DNA from: Eopsaltria australis
Lineage: Eukaryota; Chordata; Aves; Passeriformes; Petroicidae
Direction of reading: 5' to 3'
Assembly: GCA_034509425.1 (NCBI GenBank)
Contig: JAVTVJ010000023.1
Coordinates: 1,054,001 to 1,118,000, forward strand
DNA length: 64,000 nt
Shown here one piece after another: positions 49,213 through 62,200 of the stretch. Both the position numbers and the translations under genes were made by a program. Within the stretch, counting starts at the first letter, position 1. Every line of letters starts with the position of its first letter. The notes below the pieces were generated by a model, which was given only the letters and a program-made list of their open reading frames with translations, had not been told where the DNA came from and ran no database searches.

Positions 49213-50114
49213 ATAAACAGTTTGTATTGCATTGCTTTTTTAGAAACCAGTTCTTCAGGAAAAATATCCACCTTTGCCTCAAGGAACAAGAGCATTTGAT
49301 AGAGAAATAAACAACCCTTCCGTCTGGGAGTTCATAGCACAGCTACTTTATAATAGAACTTTCCTGTCATTTTAGTGTGCTCTGGTTATTTCCTATACCT
49401 ATGAGTAGCACAGACAGAATCTGCAATTTTACAAGCTTTCTGCATCCAGCAAAACTTATGAAGCCTAATCTCCTAAAATTTTGTGCAATGTGCAACTCTC
49501 AGCTGTTTCATAAGATTCAAGCACATCCTGAGTCTTTTCTACTGTCCACTATCTTTGCATCTAAAGTGTGTGAAAAATTTATCTTCTACTCTAATCTTCC
49601 CTATGAAGTGTCACTGACAGAGTCATTCTCTTAGTGCTTTTTTCATGAAAATTCCAGAAGATTGATGTACCTGAAGCTTTTGCTCCTCTGTCAAATTTGT
49701 GTGAAACGGGTCCTGAAGATCGATTAAGGCTAAAAACATGGGACAAGCAGCCACACAAACACGACAGCATGGCTGCCTTTATTTCCTCCCTCTAAGAAAG
49801 CAAACTAACAATCAAACCACAAGATTTTATCTCTGCTTCATAAAAAATGCTTCCAGCTACAGGGGAGAATGGGACCTTAGTTGCCAGTACTGGCGACTGC
49901 AGGAAAACTTGCTCCAGTTGCCACTGACACAGTGTGATAGATAGCAGAAAAGGGATGTCAATAACCTAAAATACTTGCATGGTTTTTATTTAGAACTTGC
50001 TGAATGGCAGAACTTGGATCTTAATTGAGTGCCCCTTGAGCACAGGTGCAGAAATGGGTAGGACAGGGCCATGATGCCCTCCAAGTTTGAAGGGTAGGTG
50101 GGTGATTTGACTTG
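49213..50114. other. Unique non-coding DNA
   Basis: No gene or repeat recognised between two forward CR1 fragments. Confidence 0.55.
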
Positions 50115-50340
50115 CACAAGGGAAGGTTACATTTGATACCAGGAAAAACACTTTCACCAAAAGGGGTGTCAAACACTGGAACAGTCTTCCCAGGGAAGTG
50201 ATGGAGTCACCATCCCCGGAGGGATTTAAAAGATGTGTACATGTGGCATGATTTAGTGTTGGCCTTGGCAGTGCTGGATGAATGGTTGGAAATTATATTA
50301 CAGAGGTATTTTGCAACCTAAATGATTCTACTCTATAGAA
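50115..50340 (+). mobile_element. CR1 LINE 3' fragment
   Basis: 'gtgtcaaacactggaacagtcttcccagggaagtgatggagtcaccatccccggagggatttaaaagatgtgta' followed by '...gaggtattttgcaacctaaatgattcta' is CR1 3' UTR in forward order. The part before 50150 is less certain. Confidence 0.9.
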
Positions 50341-53300
50341 AGGCTGGTTCCTAGAAATGATAAAAGAAGCCAAACTCATGGTATTTCAAGAGTCTTTCTA
50401 ACCCAGAAGTCTTTGCAATTCAGGAAGTGGAAGGCTTGTCAGTGCTCCCAGGGACTGATTGGAGCTGAGGATGCAAAGAGGACTGTTATGAGCTGCCTGG
50501 AAAGAGGAACCAACTTCACCCTGAAGCCCCAAGATAAAATCTCTCTGATCAATCAGGGCCAAGCTGTGTTTGGTAGAGCAGAACTGGAAAACAACACTGA
50601 GAACCTTCTAGTCATGCTCCTGAGTCCATCTGCTTTTGCAGAGGTAGAAAATGGAATTCAACCAAACACTGGCTATTTTTCACACTGCTGTATCACAAAG
50701 GAATCCCATTTGGCGCCTTTTGCTGTGGTGTGTTAAGCTGGAAGCAAACACATAGAGACCCCCTTTTCTTACCCAGAGAACTTGCAGCTGAAGAAGAAGG
50801 TGGCGAATAGTTAAAGCACAGATGTTTGGGGAAGGTAGAAATAAGAGCACTGGTCTTCAGACAGAAATAAAGTGTACAAAGATATGGGTGTCTGGATGTG
50901 GGAAGTTTTATAGGTCTTATGGTAAAAGAAATTTAAGAGAACAATGAAGCAAAGTGAATACTTACAGATAAATCCTCCTGAAAAGGACTGTCATGACCTA
51001 GGACATGAGAAATCACAAAGGTATTTTTTAAAAATGTATGGCACAGCTTTGTTTGGCTCCCTATCAGAGGACAGTCAGGTGGAATGTGTTAGTTATGGAG
51101 ATATTAGGCTCTTTGTTTATAATTTGTTTATAATACAAGCTCCAGGGAGTCTGACAGATACTCAGATTTATGTATTTATATAGATACAAAAATACAGTAA
51201 CGGCGGCATGATCTGGAAATCCTAGAGAAAAACAAGCACAAAGAGCAAAAGAACACCAACAGATGTAGAAAGAGCACCAAAAATGCATAGCCTCATAGTG
51301 TTTAAATTCTTCTTCGCACTCTGCATGCCACTAAGCTCTTCTCAAAATTTTCAGGCATTGACACTCTTGAGGCAGAGAAACGACTCACGTTTTATAGGAG
51401 GAAGTAATTTCCTTTAAGATGTTTTCCAGAAAAACTGCATAATGCATGAATATGTACAGCATTTTGCAGGTTGTTCCTCACAGCCCAAAAAACTTCCTTC
51501 TCCATTAGAATGAAAAGTGAAGGATTCCAAATAATACAGGAAGGAGAAGAGACTGCAAGGAACACACAGACTGTGTCTGAATTTGGCAAAGAACTTTTGT
51601 ATGAGGTTGCTTCCAGTGTAACATTTTTGTGAAAGGGAAGGCAGCATATACTTCAAAGAATTGCTCTTTCATGAGTACCATTATCAGAAATCTTTGTGCA
51701 GCCATCTAGAAAATTCCTGTGGGGGTTATGAATTCTTCCACTGAGCAGCAAAGCTATTCTCTGTTGGGATAAGGAACCAACAGCATATTACTTAGCATGA
51801 AGGTTTGGAACAGTAGTTGCATCAGCCAATTTTCAAGTGGTCCCTGGGGGTGAAAAATGTTGTCACAGGCACTCTCTGCGGAAAAAAATATGAAAATCAG
51901 TCTGCATAACTTATGAAGAAGAAAAGGACCCAGTTCATTAAGTGTTTTAATGGCAATGACCTGCTCACCCCTGCTCCTTCAATGAGCTGCTCACTCAATA
52001 ACTCTGCAGTCCTGCTCTCCTGCAAAGAGATGGGTCATGAAGGGAGGTGGTCACCAGGGGAAGCAGCTTTGCCCTCTCCACACTGCTCTCAATCCAAACC
52101 CCATTACTCCTGCCTTACTTCATCATCTGCAGCACTTGCCTGATGTCAGAGCCCTGAGTGCATCCCCTCCTCCCTGGGGGTTTGGGTGCTGGGGCTCAGG
52201 GCATCGAGGGCAGAGGAGGGATGTGGAGATCTCCTTTAGAGAACTTTGTGGGGGACACCACAAGGGCTGAACCCGGCTGGGGGTTTCTGCTAACCACAGT
52301 TACTGAGCTTGGCTCCTGGTGGGCAGGACTACAGGGAAGGGATTTGCCCTTTTTGGGACCAGCTGAAACCTAACCAGAGTGTTCAGCATTTACAACAGGG
52401 GGGATGCAAAAGCCATTCCACACAAATCATCCACCTGTAGTAGTGCCTGCAGGCACATCAATTTAAAATCCTCCTGCCTCAGATACAAGCCCAGCACAGT
52501 CACTGCTTCAGACTAACTTAAGCATTTCTGAAATTGGTTAGCTATAAAATAATTGTATTTCATGGTACAGAGCAAAGTCATGATTAAACCACCTTTGGAA
52601 CTGTAGCACCTTGGAAAGCTCACCTGCCATCCTGCAGTGTGAGATAGTGGCCTCATTTTGAATTCCCTCTGCAAAATCATCTTTGCACGTGTATGTAATG
52701 GATTTGGAGGGGGAGAATATGCTGTGAATTTGTGACTGACCTGACAGGTGCCCAGTCAGCTGTGACAGGCAGCTGCAAGGGCAGCTATTGCAACAGGTAA
52801 TGCCAATATTCACTTTGGGGAAAAGGTAGAAAAAGAAAACCCAAATGGAGAATTAATTCAGTAGGTAAAATCAAATGATCAAGTACAAACAAGGGGCAAA
52901 AACTGGATTTGAATGTAAAAAAGAGTGAACTTCTTTGGGGCTTGAGTCTTGCAGTTGAATCAATTGCTATCTTCATATACTAAGCAATATTAAAGTCACT
53001 TGAAAGACAAGATAGATTAAAAAAAAAAAACAAAACCCAAACTCAAATCACCAATTTGATCCTTTGCAGAGAAAAAGAACATAACTAATGAGTCACATAC
53101 CCTGTGTTTCCTTTCTGGCTGCAGAATCTCCAGGCGCTGTTTCACCACTGGCAGAAAGGTTTGCAATAAGCTCTGAGCAGACCAACACCCACACCAGCCC
53201 CAGGTGCAAGGCAGCCCATTTATCTCATGGCTGTTGTGACACTCAGTGTGGCTTATCATCCATTTCCCATTTTTGGGAAAGATCTGGCAAAAAATATCCT

Positions 53301-53769
53301 AATTAGAGCAATCTAATTGAGGTGCATAGAGGCATAAGAGTTAAACAAATGGATTTTGCGTGCTCTGGTGTTTTGAGCAGTGCTAGGGCAAGGGCACAGA
53401 CTCCACAGCTCAACTGGGGCATGAAGGGCTCAGAGCAGCCCCTGCCAGTGTCTTCACTGAACAAACCAGAATTGTTTTAGGCAATTCCCAGACAATTCCT
53501 GAGACTTAGGCTCATTTCAGAAAGGCCAACTGGGTGTTAAGAAAGTTTAGCCCTATGGATGAGGCCAGGACATATCAGTTAGAACCAGAGGATGTCCCCC
53601 AGCATTGTTTATTTTACCAGTACACCTTAAGTGGGTTTGGAAACAATGATTTTCTAGTTCCATTCTGCCAACATCACTTGCATAAGGCAATATTTTTTGG
53701 CCAAACTTCCCTGCTCCTCATTGCAAAATTCCAACCTAAATTTGTACGAGCATTTTTTAAAAATATGCC
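50341..53769. other. Unique non-coding DNA
   Basis: No LINE copies. A less AT-rich patch at about 51960-52370 contains several overlapping short frames without recognisable content. A 107-codon frame at 50413-50736 is also unrecognised. An A run lies at 53020-53031. Confidence 0.5.
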
Positions 53770-53850
53770 AAGATATTATATTAATATATAATTATATAGA
53801 CTATTAATATATACTATATAGACTATTATATAATAGTCTATCTTAATGAC
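53770..53850. repeat. AT-rich tract with a perfect 24-bp palindrome
   Basis: A run of TA-rich sequence with repeated 'atatagactatta' motifs. Positions 53818-53841 form a perfect inverted repeat with no spacer (ATAGACTATTATATAATAGTCTAT, arms ATAGACTATTAT). The arms could extrude as a cruciform or hairpin. Confidence 0.9.
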
Positions 53851-54784
53851 TATCAATATTCACAGACCTCATTGGTAATATCACCTGAGGAGAAGCCAAG
53901 GTCATTATTTATTTAGTGGCACAATCACTCTTCATATTCTTGGATGGGAGTGAGTCAGTGAATCCTGTGACATCTCAGACTGCTACAATTACTCAGCTAA
54001 TCCAACCAATCACACAGGTTGCTAGTAAAATTTTCATTCTTGAATTAATTCTTGAAAGGAGCAATTACATTAGTGGCCCCAAGGGTAGCAAGGTTGTGAA
54101 AATTGAGAGGTGAAATAACAGTTGTTCACCAAACTAAAGTCAGGATATGCTTATTTGCCTGTGTGCCTCCCTGATTACCAGATTTCAAAACACCAGTTTT
54201 GCTGAAGTCCCAGAACAGAAACTCACTGGGTCACAAACCAGGCTTAATTTAAAGTATAAATTAAGTATATATAAATTTTACTTCTGCTTACAAAATTATG
54301 TGCTGAATTTTATAGTGCACTCCCATGCTGTACAAGAATTAATTGGAAGTTGCAGGGAAAGAGCCAAGGAGTTGGACTGAAATGGGATGGGTTTGAGGTC
54401 TACTTCTGGTCAGGCAATGTTTTCCTGTATATCTTTTCATGGTGTCTTAATTTTCTCTTTTCTTCTATCTTTGCCCATCATATCTAACTGGTAAGCTAAT
54501 TTGGGATTCATCTCACCTATCTTGCTGCCTATAATGCTGACATTTATATCTGATCTAACCCCTCAGGCTTCCTCTTTAATCAATGGAGAAAGATGGGTTC
54601 TTTTAGTTTGCATTTCATTTGAGCTATTTTAGACATCAGGAAAAGCTGATGAGATAAATTCCCTCCTAAATATGCTTATTTCTCTCATTTGAATATGAAG
54701 GAATCCTGGGGTAACTGCTGTGGGTGGAAGTGTCCACATTTAATAGAATAAAATGAATGCCTTTGGAGCCAGCACTGTGCAGTA
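53851..54784. other. Unique non-coding DNA
   Basis: AT-rich. No repeat or gene recognised. Confidence 0.55.
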
Positions 54785-54990
54785 TCAGAATGTGGAAAAG
54801 GATGATGGAGCACCTTTCCTATGAGGACAGGCTGAGTAAATTGGGATTGTTCAGCCTGGAGAAGAGAAGGCTCCAAGGAGACCCCAGAGCACCTTCCAGT
54901 GCCTGATGGGAGACTACAGGAGAGATGGAGAGAGACTTTATAAAAATGCATGAAGCCACAGGGCAAGGGGTAATGGATCTAAAGTGTGAA
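54785..54990 (+). mobile_element. CR1 LINE internal fragment
   Basis: 'atggagcacctttcctatgaggacaggctgagtaaattgggattgttcagcctggagaagagaaggctccaaggagacc' followed by '...cttccagtgcctg' and 'gggagactacaggagagatggagagagacttt' is the CR1 segment at the end of the reverse transcriptase frame. The 3' UTR and tail are missing, so this copy is truncated at both ends. Confidence 0.93.
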
Positions 54991-57849
54991 ACTGTTGCTT
55001 TGTGTTCTTTTATTTTTTTTTAAGTCAGTCATTGATGAGGGGCCACCCTCAGCGAGGCGTTGGATGTGATGCACACCAGTCCTTGCCTGGAAGCTAAAGA
55101 GGGAGATTGCTCTAAGCACAAACATCTGAAACCTGCTGGAAAACCTGTCCCTTGGCAGTGGTTTGGAGCACAGGTTCTGTGTTCTGCCATCAGCCCCAGT
55201 CCCAGTGGTCTCGTTTCTGTGGCAGTGCTTTTAGAGATGCTGTGTAGGAGCAAAAAACTGAGTGTGAGTGGCATAAATTTAGAACAGCTTTATTTTTCAG
55301 TGGTGACTTCCCTAAAAACTGTGCACTGCAGCACATGAAATGAAGGAATGGGACAGGACCACGAGGTGCTGGAGGCTGTGTAGCTCAGCCTGGGTTTCTG
55401 CTCTCCTCCCCCACATCCCTTGCTTTCTCTCCAGTACACTTTAGAGGGTGGATTGATGGCACAGCTATTTGTGGGATTTGATTCCAGACACATAAAAGGC
55501 TTTAGGTCTGAATGTGGTTGATAGGGTCTGTATCTGCAGGCTGCATGTTCCACCTGTGCTCCACAGGCAGCAAGCAGTATTTGCTCATAAACTCAGGATT
55601 TTAATGCACTAATTTCCCTGCTGTGGTTTGTAATAATGCATTGTTCTGATTTTGGCTTGTCTGGTAACAAGAAAGGAAAAGGGGGGGGAAGAAAGGCTAA
55701 AAATGGAATCCTTTTAGGTATGAAAGAGGGTCTCTTCTATTCACGAGGAGAAATGCACTTGCATAATGTTTGTTATGAGGAAAAGGAAGATGTTTCTGCT
55801 GTACTGAAAAAGAAAGGGGAGATGTCCTTTTAGAAATATGGAGCAAAAAATTCCCACTCTAAATAATAACGGAGATAGATGCAATCTATTCAAACACAAA
55901 GTTTGAGAGACTCCAAAGCTCTATTTCTAATTTCTCCATTAGCTGGTAATGAGCAACCATGCTTTCACTGCTCTAGTTTTCTCATTTTAAAATGAGTATT
56001 ATGAAACTTACTGCATGGAAGCTGCTTAATTAATTGACATTTGTAGAGCACTTTCAGATCCTTGGAGAAAAAGGTCTGGAGAAGAGCTAAGCCTAATGAT
56101 AACAAATAGCTTGCAAAATTCAAGATGGTTCCCAAAAACCTCTATGTTAATGGAATAAAAAAAGAGGCCACACTGAATTCGTGTGACCATTGCAACACAT
56201 TCTCCCCCTGTCCTTTAGTAAGGACCTGTAGTAAAATAGAAAAAAGATGTAAACAAATTTGGTGGGCTGTGGAGTCTTGGGTGAGGGAGAGAAAGAAAAG
56301 TCTCTTTTCACAGGGGACTAGGTTTAGAGGAATGAAAAAAAACAATTAATGAAGGCAGAAGAGGAAATAAAGAGGTTGTTAACTGAATTCAGCATGGCCT
56401 TGCGATGGGCCTGTGCTCTGTACCTCACCAAGGAATCAGTGTATGTGTAGGTACCAGCCAAAGTCTTGATTCCTAGTCATGGGGAACAGAACAGGGGGAG
56501 GGAAGCTAAAACTGACTCATTATTTCCCCAGGATCATGTGCCTTTCTATTTTATCACGAGGGGAAGCTTCTGAAACAAGAGGCATGAAAACAAATTGAAC
56601 TGTTTCTCCCTCTTCATAAATCATTGATTCACTCTTTCTAAATAACAGGGGTGTTTCAGATGTTTTAGGTAACAGCAAGAGGAAGAGGCTGCAGTGTTGA
56701 TGAAGATGGAGAATGCACCATCTTGTTTGCTTGGTTTGACGAGCCAGATGTTCTGTCTCTGACTGAGCTGCAACAGCACAGTTTCTTTTTAACCAAATGA
56801 GCTGTGATGCCAGATGCATCTGGTCAGCATGACATGAAATTTGCTAAACGACTGATCTGATGGGTAATCAAGGAAGCTGCTGAATTGTGCTGGAAAGCAG
56901 GTGGGAGATGGCTTTTCTGTAGTACCACATGCGGTGGGCTCAGATTCTGAAAAACTCTCCCATCATTCATGAGTTGCTAAAAGCATTCCAGAGCAGTAAA
57001 GGACAGAACTCTTCTGCCCCAGGGCAACAGCAGCCCCGTTCCTTCTGAGACCTTGAGGAAGTCTGCACTGCCAATGGACAAGATGTTTTGTCCTGGAGCT
57101 TCTGGATCTACACCAGGCAGCTCTGTGGCATGAAGGCACTCAGAAAATTGAGAGTGAACTCCATTCCATCCTTCAAATCTGCTCATCCAATGAACTGCTG
57201 TCTGTTAAAAGCCTTGCCTAACCCTGTTGGTGGGAAAAATAGGTAGAACTGGACTAGAAGAAAATTTGAAGTTTACTGGGAAGGTGTGAACCGTGATTTC
57301 CTCCTGCCGCAGGGACAACTGTTGCTGCTCCGTGCCGCAGAGCAATCCTTTTCCTCCCACTCCCTGGGAAGGCAGGATCAGGAACAGTGAACACACTTTG
57401 CATCTCTGCCAGGGATGAGGAAACAAAGGGGAATAACAATAAATCCCTCCAGCACTGCAGCTTCTTGTGTCTATTTAGCAAGGCTGTGCTATCAGATGAG
57501 ATGTCACCTACCTGCCTTTTGAGGTTGAACACAATCTCAGGAGCACACATTCCTTGCCCCTCTAAGCTCCAGTGGCCCCACTGCTTTAAGGGTCAATGAT
57601 TACAGCAATCCTTTCTTGGCTCCATGGCAGGGCAGACTATTGTGATATCCTGTTCATAGCTCCCAACACTCTTTTCCCCTGCAGCTGTGAAATCCAGAAC
57701 CCTTTCTCACATTGGCTTTCATGTCAGTCCATCTTGACCCCAGTCTCTCAGAGTTTCTTCATATTCCTGTATTTAACTTCTCTCCACTGCCATCTTTCTG
57801 CTCAGGATTTGTTCTCCTTGCAGAATTCCAGCCATTTCTCCTGACAGAA
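54991..57849. other. Unique non-coding DNA
   Basis: No repeats recognised. All frames are under 100 codons. Confidence 0.55.
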
Positions 57850-58352
57850 CACAGAATCACAGAATAAGCTGGGTTGGGAAGGACACACAGGGCTCATTGA
57901 GTCTAGCTCCTGGTCCTGCACAGAACTATCCCCAAAAGTCACACCCTGTGCCTGAGAGTGATGTCCAAATGTTCCTTAACTCTATCAGGCTGGTGCTGTG
58001 ACCACTGCCCCGGGAAACCTGTTCCAGTGCCCAGCCACCCTCTGGGGGAAGAACGTTTTCCTGATATCCAACCTAAAAGTGCCCTGACACAACATCAGGC
58101 CATTCTTTTGAGTCTCCTCACTGCTCACCACAGAGCAGAGATCATTCTCTGCCTCTCTTCTCTCCTCACCAGGAATTTGTAACTGCAGTGAGGTCTCCCC
58201 TCAGTCTCCTCTTCTCCAGGCTGAGCAGAACAAGGGCCCTCAGATGCTCCTCCCCTCAAGGCCCTTCACCATCTTTGCTGCCCTCCTTTGGACGCTCTCT
58301 AATAGCTCAATATCTTTTTTGTACTGTGGTGCCCAGAACTGCACACACCATG
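57850..58352 (-). mobile_element. CR1 LINE, about 500 bp, reverse orientation
   Basis: In order on the + strand: 'acagaatcacagaataagctgggttgggaagga', 'tcacaccctgtgcctgagagtgatgtccaaatg', 'ccgggaaacctgttccagtgcccagccaccctctgggggaagaacgttttcctgatatccaacc', 'gaggtctcccctcagtctcctcttctccaggctgagcagaac', 'ctgccctcctttggacgctctctaatagctcaatatctttt', 'gtgcccagaactgcacacac'. This is the reversed CR1 3' end plus the end of the reverse transcriptase frame. Its subtype matches the fragments at 24062 and 41585. Confidence 0.96.
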
Positions 58353-58759
58353 GCATTGATTTGTTTGTGTTGCCATTGTTCCTGTTCTCATCTTTGTGTT
58401 TCTCTCTATATTACTTAGATTAGAAGTTCCTTGCAGCAAGGAAGTTCTTTTCATCTGTGCTGAGTATGGCAGGCGTGGATCCCCTTTCATCTCTTCTCAC
58501 TTTAGTAGTAGAATTCCTTCATTTTTAGGTGAGAAGTTTGAGCAAGGAAGGTTTGGAGTCTGTAATAGCAAGAACTGTCTTCTTGCATACGTGGGTGCTT
58601 TCAGGACCAGCTTCCAGAGTCAGAGCAAAATTTCTTTTTCTTTAAGTTTAAATCAAGCACATTCACATGATATTCTTCTTCCCAAGAGCATTTGTGGCAT
58701 TTCTTCAGAGGCCTGTCTGTTATGCCAGTATATCCCTGAAATTGTCCTACTAATATCAG

Positions 58760-59285
58760 CCCAGCTAAAATTCAACAAAACTAGATCAGGGACAGTACAT
58801 GCAAAAATAGTTTGCCACAACTTTGCAGTTGGATATTTACAGTTCTCTGGAAACCTCGTCCTAATTCTTGGCAGCAGTCAAAAAAGCAAATAAAATGTTA
58901 GGATGCATTAGAAAAGTAATGAAGAAAGAATCAGAACAGATCATTATGCCACTGTATAAATCTATGCCTTGCCCACATTCTGAATACCAATGAGCCCATC
59001 CTGAAAAGGAGCTGTTTAGACCTGGAAATAGTAGAAAGATGGGGCATAAAGATGCCTAGAAGCACAAAAAAAATTATGCAAGGAGAATGAAAAAGACTGA
59101 AAATGCATGAAGAAGAAATGGCTGAAAGGAAAATATGACAGAGGAATCTGCAATAATGAGTGCTAGAAAATAGCTGAATTGGAAAAGAAAATCCAAATTA
59201 TTTACCAAAACTGTTATTTCAGAACAGTTAAGGAAAACCCAATAAAGTAACAGTGCTTTTTTGCCTAATGACAAATAAAACCATG
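58760..59285 (+). mobile_element. Old, diverged CR1/L3-like LINE, end of reverse transcriptase region
   Basis: The sequence 'ggcagcagtcaaaaaagcaaataaaatgttaggatgcattagaaaagtaatgaagaaagaatcagaacagatcattatgccactgtataaatctatg', then 'gcccacattctgaatac', then 'gaaaatatgacagaggaatctg' and 'caaattatttacc' follows an old amniote CR1/L3-type LINE in order (...GCAGTCAAAAAAGCAAACAGAATG...TATAAATCCATG...). Frame-breaking changes show it is dead. It overlaps the last part of the longest open frame in the window (58396-58893), which is therefore not a host gene. Ends are approximate. Confidence 0.8.
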
Positions 59286-62200
59286 GACCTTACTGTTGGA
59301 GAATAATTGGGATGCCAAAAAATCGCCTTACATGGGTTAAAAATGATTGGGTGGGGAGAAAAATCTAGCAAGGAGAAAGCACCACTAAAAACTATTAAAT
59401 GTGATAACAGGAGTGCTCTTACTCTGAAAGTCCCTAAATTAATCAGAGTTTATAGCAGGATCAACTCCTCTGCCTATTCTATTTCACATGTTCACCATGC
59501 ATCTCTTACTGAGCATTATGAGAAACACTGGATTGTTCCAGAGGCACTTTGATCTTCCCTAGTGTTGTGATTATGTAACTACAGCCTCATTTTTGCAGGT
59601 ATGAAGAGAAAGTTATATTCCAAGCAGCAAAACCAGACTGACAGTTTCCCAGCCAAAACAGAGGTAAAATTAAGACAATGAGTTTCAGCTGAAAAAATAG
59701 GTCCCAAGTCTTTCACTTTAATATTTAAAATTTCAAGCTACAGCCAAGTAAACGTGTTTATGGGGGAGTGTGGCTAAGGTATACACTGTTTCATTATTAA
59801 TACATAATTTTTTCATGCTAGGAGGAAAGAAGCCCAGAATACTTCTGAAATTTTTAATACATAATGGATGTGTCTCTTACATATTCATCTTCCTATACAT
59901 CCCTGCATAGGTAGATTTATCTTGTCTTCCTCCTCCTTTCCCCAGCCCACACCATGCACTCTGAAAAGATCCGCTTGAGAGAACTCAGTCAGGTGTTACC
60001 CTCAAACCCCTCTACATCAAGAGGCAGAGAGAATCCCCTTCAGCTGAGCAGCAGGGAAAGATTCAATTTCTCCATGGATGAATGCAAGAAGAGGGGGTTT
60101 GATTGCAGTGGAACATATTTTGTTTCAGTACTAAAGCTCTTCCAGAGCAGCTGTTCAATCCTTGTCCAGCCCTCAGCACTGTCCATGTCTGAGTGATTTC
60201 CACCAGCTCACTGAGACCAGCATCTGCCTTGTGAGGTTTGTTCCCTCAGGCATCATCCATCAGGCTTTTCCCTGTGTGTGCCATGGGACTTTTTTTGGCA
60301 GAAATTGCCTTGGGGCAGGTGTAAATGATGGGTTTTTTAGGTGGCTTCCCATAGCATCTGAGATGAAGTCAGACATTTATGATGTCCTATGTACTCAGAG
60401 GGGCAAGAACAATCCAAACCTTCTCCTCATCAGTGCTGTCAGACCCAGGCACCTGCATCAAATAGTTAAATATCTTTTGGTACCTTTCAAATCCTTCCTT
60501 CATCCCTCCCTTAGTTCCCTCTGGGAATCCAGTACATATTTAGGAGGAATAGCTGAAAAAACAATGCAAATGTATGTGCAAACCATTTGAATCAAAGAAA
60601 GGAACCAGATGCCACCTCCTGTCCCTGCACAGAGATGAGCTGAAGGTGTTCAGTTTAGGCCCCATGTCTTAACTTAAGGCTTAAGGCTTTGTGCTGCTCC
60701 TTGTTTTGAGAATTTCCACATCCTTAGGATGTAATATGCAGGTGGTAATGGGAAAATCCCTCGCCTCTAATCAGGAAATGGAAAAGCTTGGAGCCAAGGG
60801 GAAGGGAGATTAGTGGGAGTTCTGACACAGATGTAGTAAAGGGAGTGGGTGGTGTTTGATTTTCTGTTCTTAGAGTCTTTATTTTTGATTTAAGACAGTA
60901 GCTAAGACACTAAAATTAAATTCTGAGGGGGACTCTGTGTTTCAGCATCTTCATTAGAGCATTGCTTTGGATCTAAAACAGGCTGTGGGTGTGGGTGTTT
61001 CTTTCCTATTTTAAGTTACCAAATTCCTCAGGGCCTTCCCTGTTCTGTTTTAAAAATAGCTGATTATTTCTTAGCTGTACAAACCCCCCTGGAATTTACC
61101 AACTTCAGAGCCTTGCAGACCCCCAGGAAGCTTTGGGTATAATCTTTGCTCTGGGGCCACTGTGTGTTAAAGGACCTGTTTGTGATGCTGCTCTTTGGGA
61201 CACACTGAACCTTCTGGTAGCAGTTGGCAGTAGGAGACTTGTGATTTCTTCTGCCCACTGACAGCAGATCAGAAAGGGCTTCTGGATAGCACTGTCTGAA
61301 CCAGGGTCTTGAATTGCAGCATCCTAACACCCTGATGAGCACAGGTTTATCAGTTCCAGGTGGTATGAAAATGGACCTAGCCAGGGTCAGGTCAATATAA
61401 ATAGGAGCCTTTGTGATTAATTTTGGTGTCTGGGCTGGTACTTAGGTGGGAAAATGAGCATTAGCCTGTAACTCTGCTTTTTCTGTAGTGCTCACCAGCT
61501 CACACTTTCCCAGTGCAGAGAAGGTGGGATGCTCCTAGAGGGAAGCCTGATGATGGTGTCTGCTTTCTCTGTAGCATCTGCCTCTGACTTACTTGAGTAG
61601 CTGCACACAGAGTGTATGAGGCAAGAGCTTTTGTTTATGCACACTGGGCAGTGAAGAGGAAAGGAGACTGGTCAGCCTGCTTGGTTTCACTGATGGAAAC
61701 AAGGCCTGGAGTCTCCTCTCTGAGATAAACAACCCGGCACAGTGACACTGGCCAAGCTTCTGTTCCCATTCTTTGAGGAGCTGCCTCGCCCCCAAAGCAT
61801 GGCTGAGAAATTATAATTACAGCAGCATATGCAAATCTGCGCACAGATGATCAGATGCCTTCTGATTTCTCTCTTCCAAGGAGAATGACTTTTATTATCA
61901 ATCCATTAAAATAGGAGAGGCTCAAAGAAGTCTCTTGCTGGAGCAGGTTGCTGGAATCTTGCACAGTTTATGGACAGGACAATCTATTGTGGAGACAGAG
62001 CTGCTGTTCGTGCTCATTAAGTCCATATACTGAGCACTTTCAGGAATGAAAAGGGGCAGCTATTGTTCCCATGCTGTGGTCTCTTTAGAGGAGTAAATGG
62101 CTCAATTAGTTTACATCTTTTATTTCTCTGATCAAAAGCAATGGCCCACAAAACACAATAATGGCCATAAGCATTTCAGCTTGAAAATTTATCCACATTT

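Noticed and set aside
53126..53159. + strand unit after a strong acceptor (gtttcctttctggctgcag)
   Set aside because: The donor (AAAG|GTTTGC) is poor.
58396..58893. 165-codon open frame, the longest in the window
   Set aside because: Its last part is an old CR1/L3-like LINE, its start lies next to a CR1 copy, and the peptide shows no recognisable domain. Length alone is within chance for 64 kb in six frames.
60162..60590. 142-codon + strand frame
   Set aside because: No recognisable motif and no promoter or splice support.
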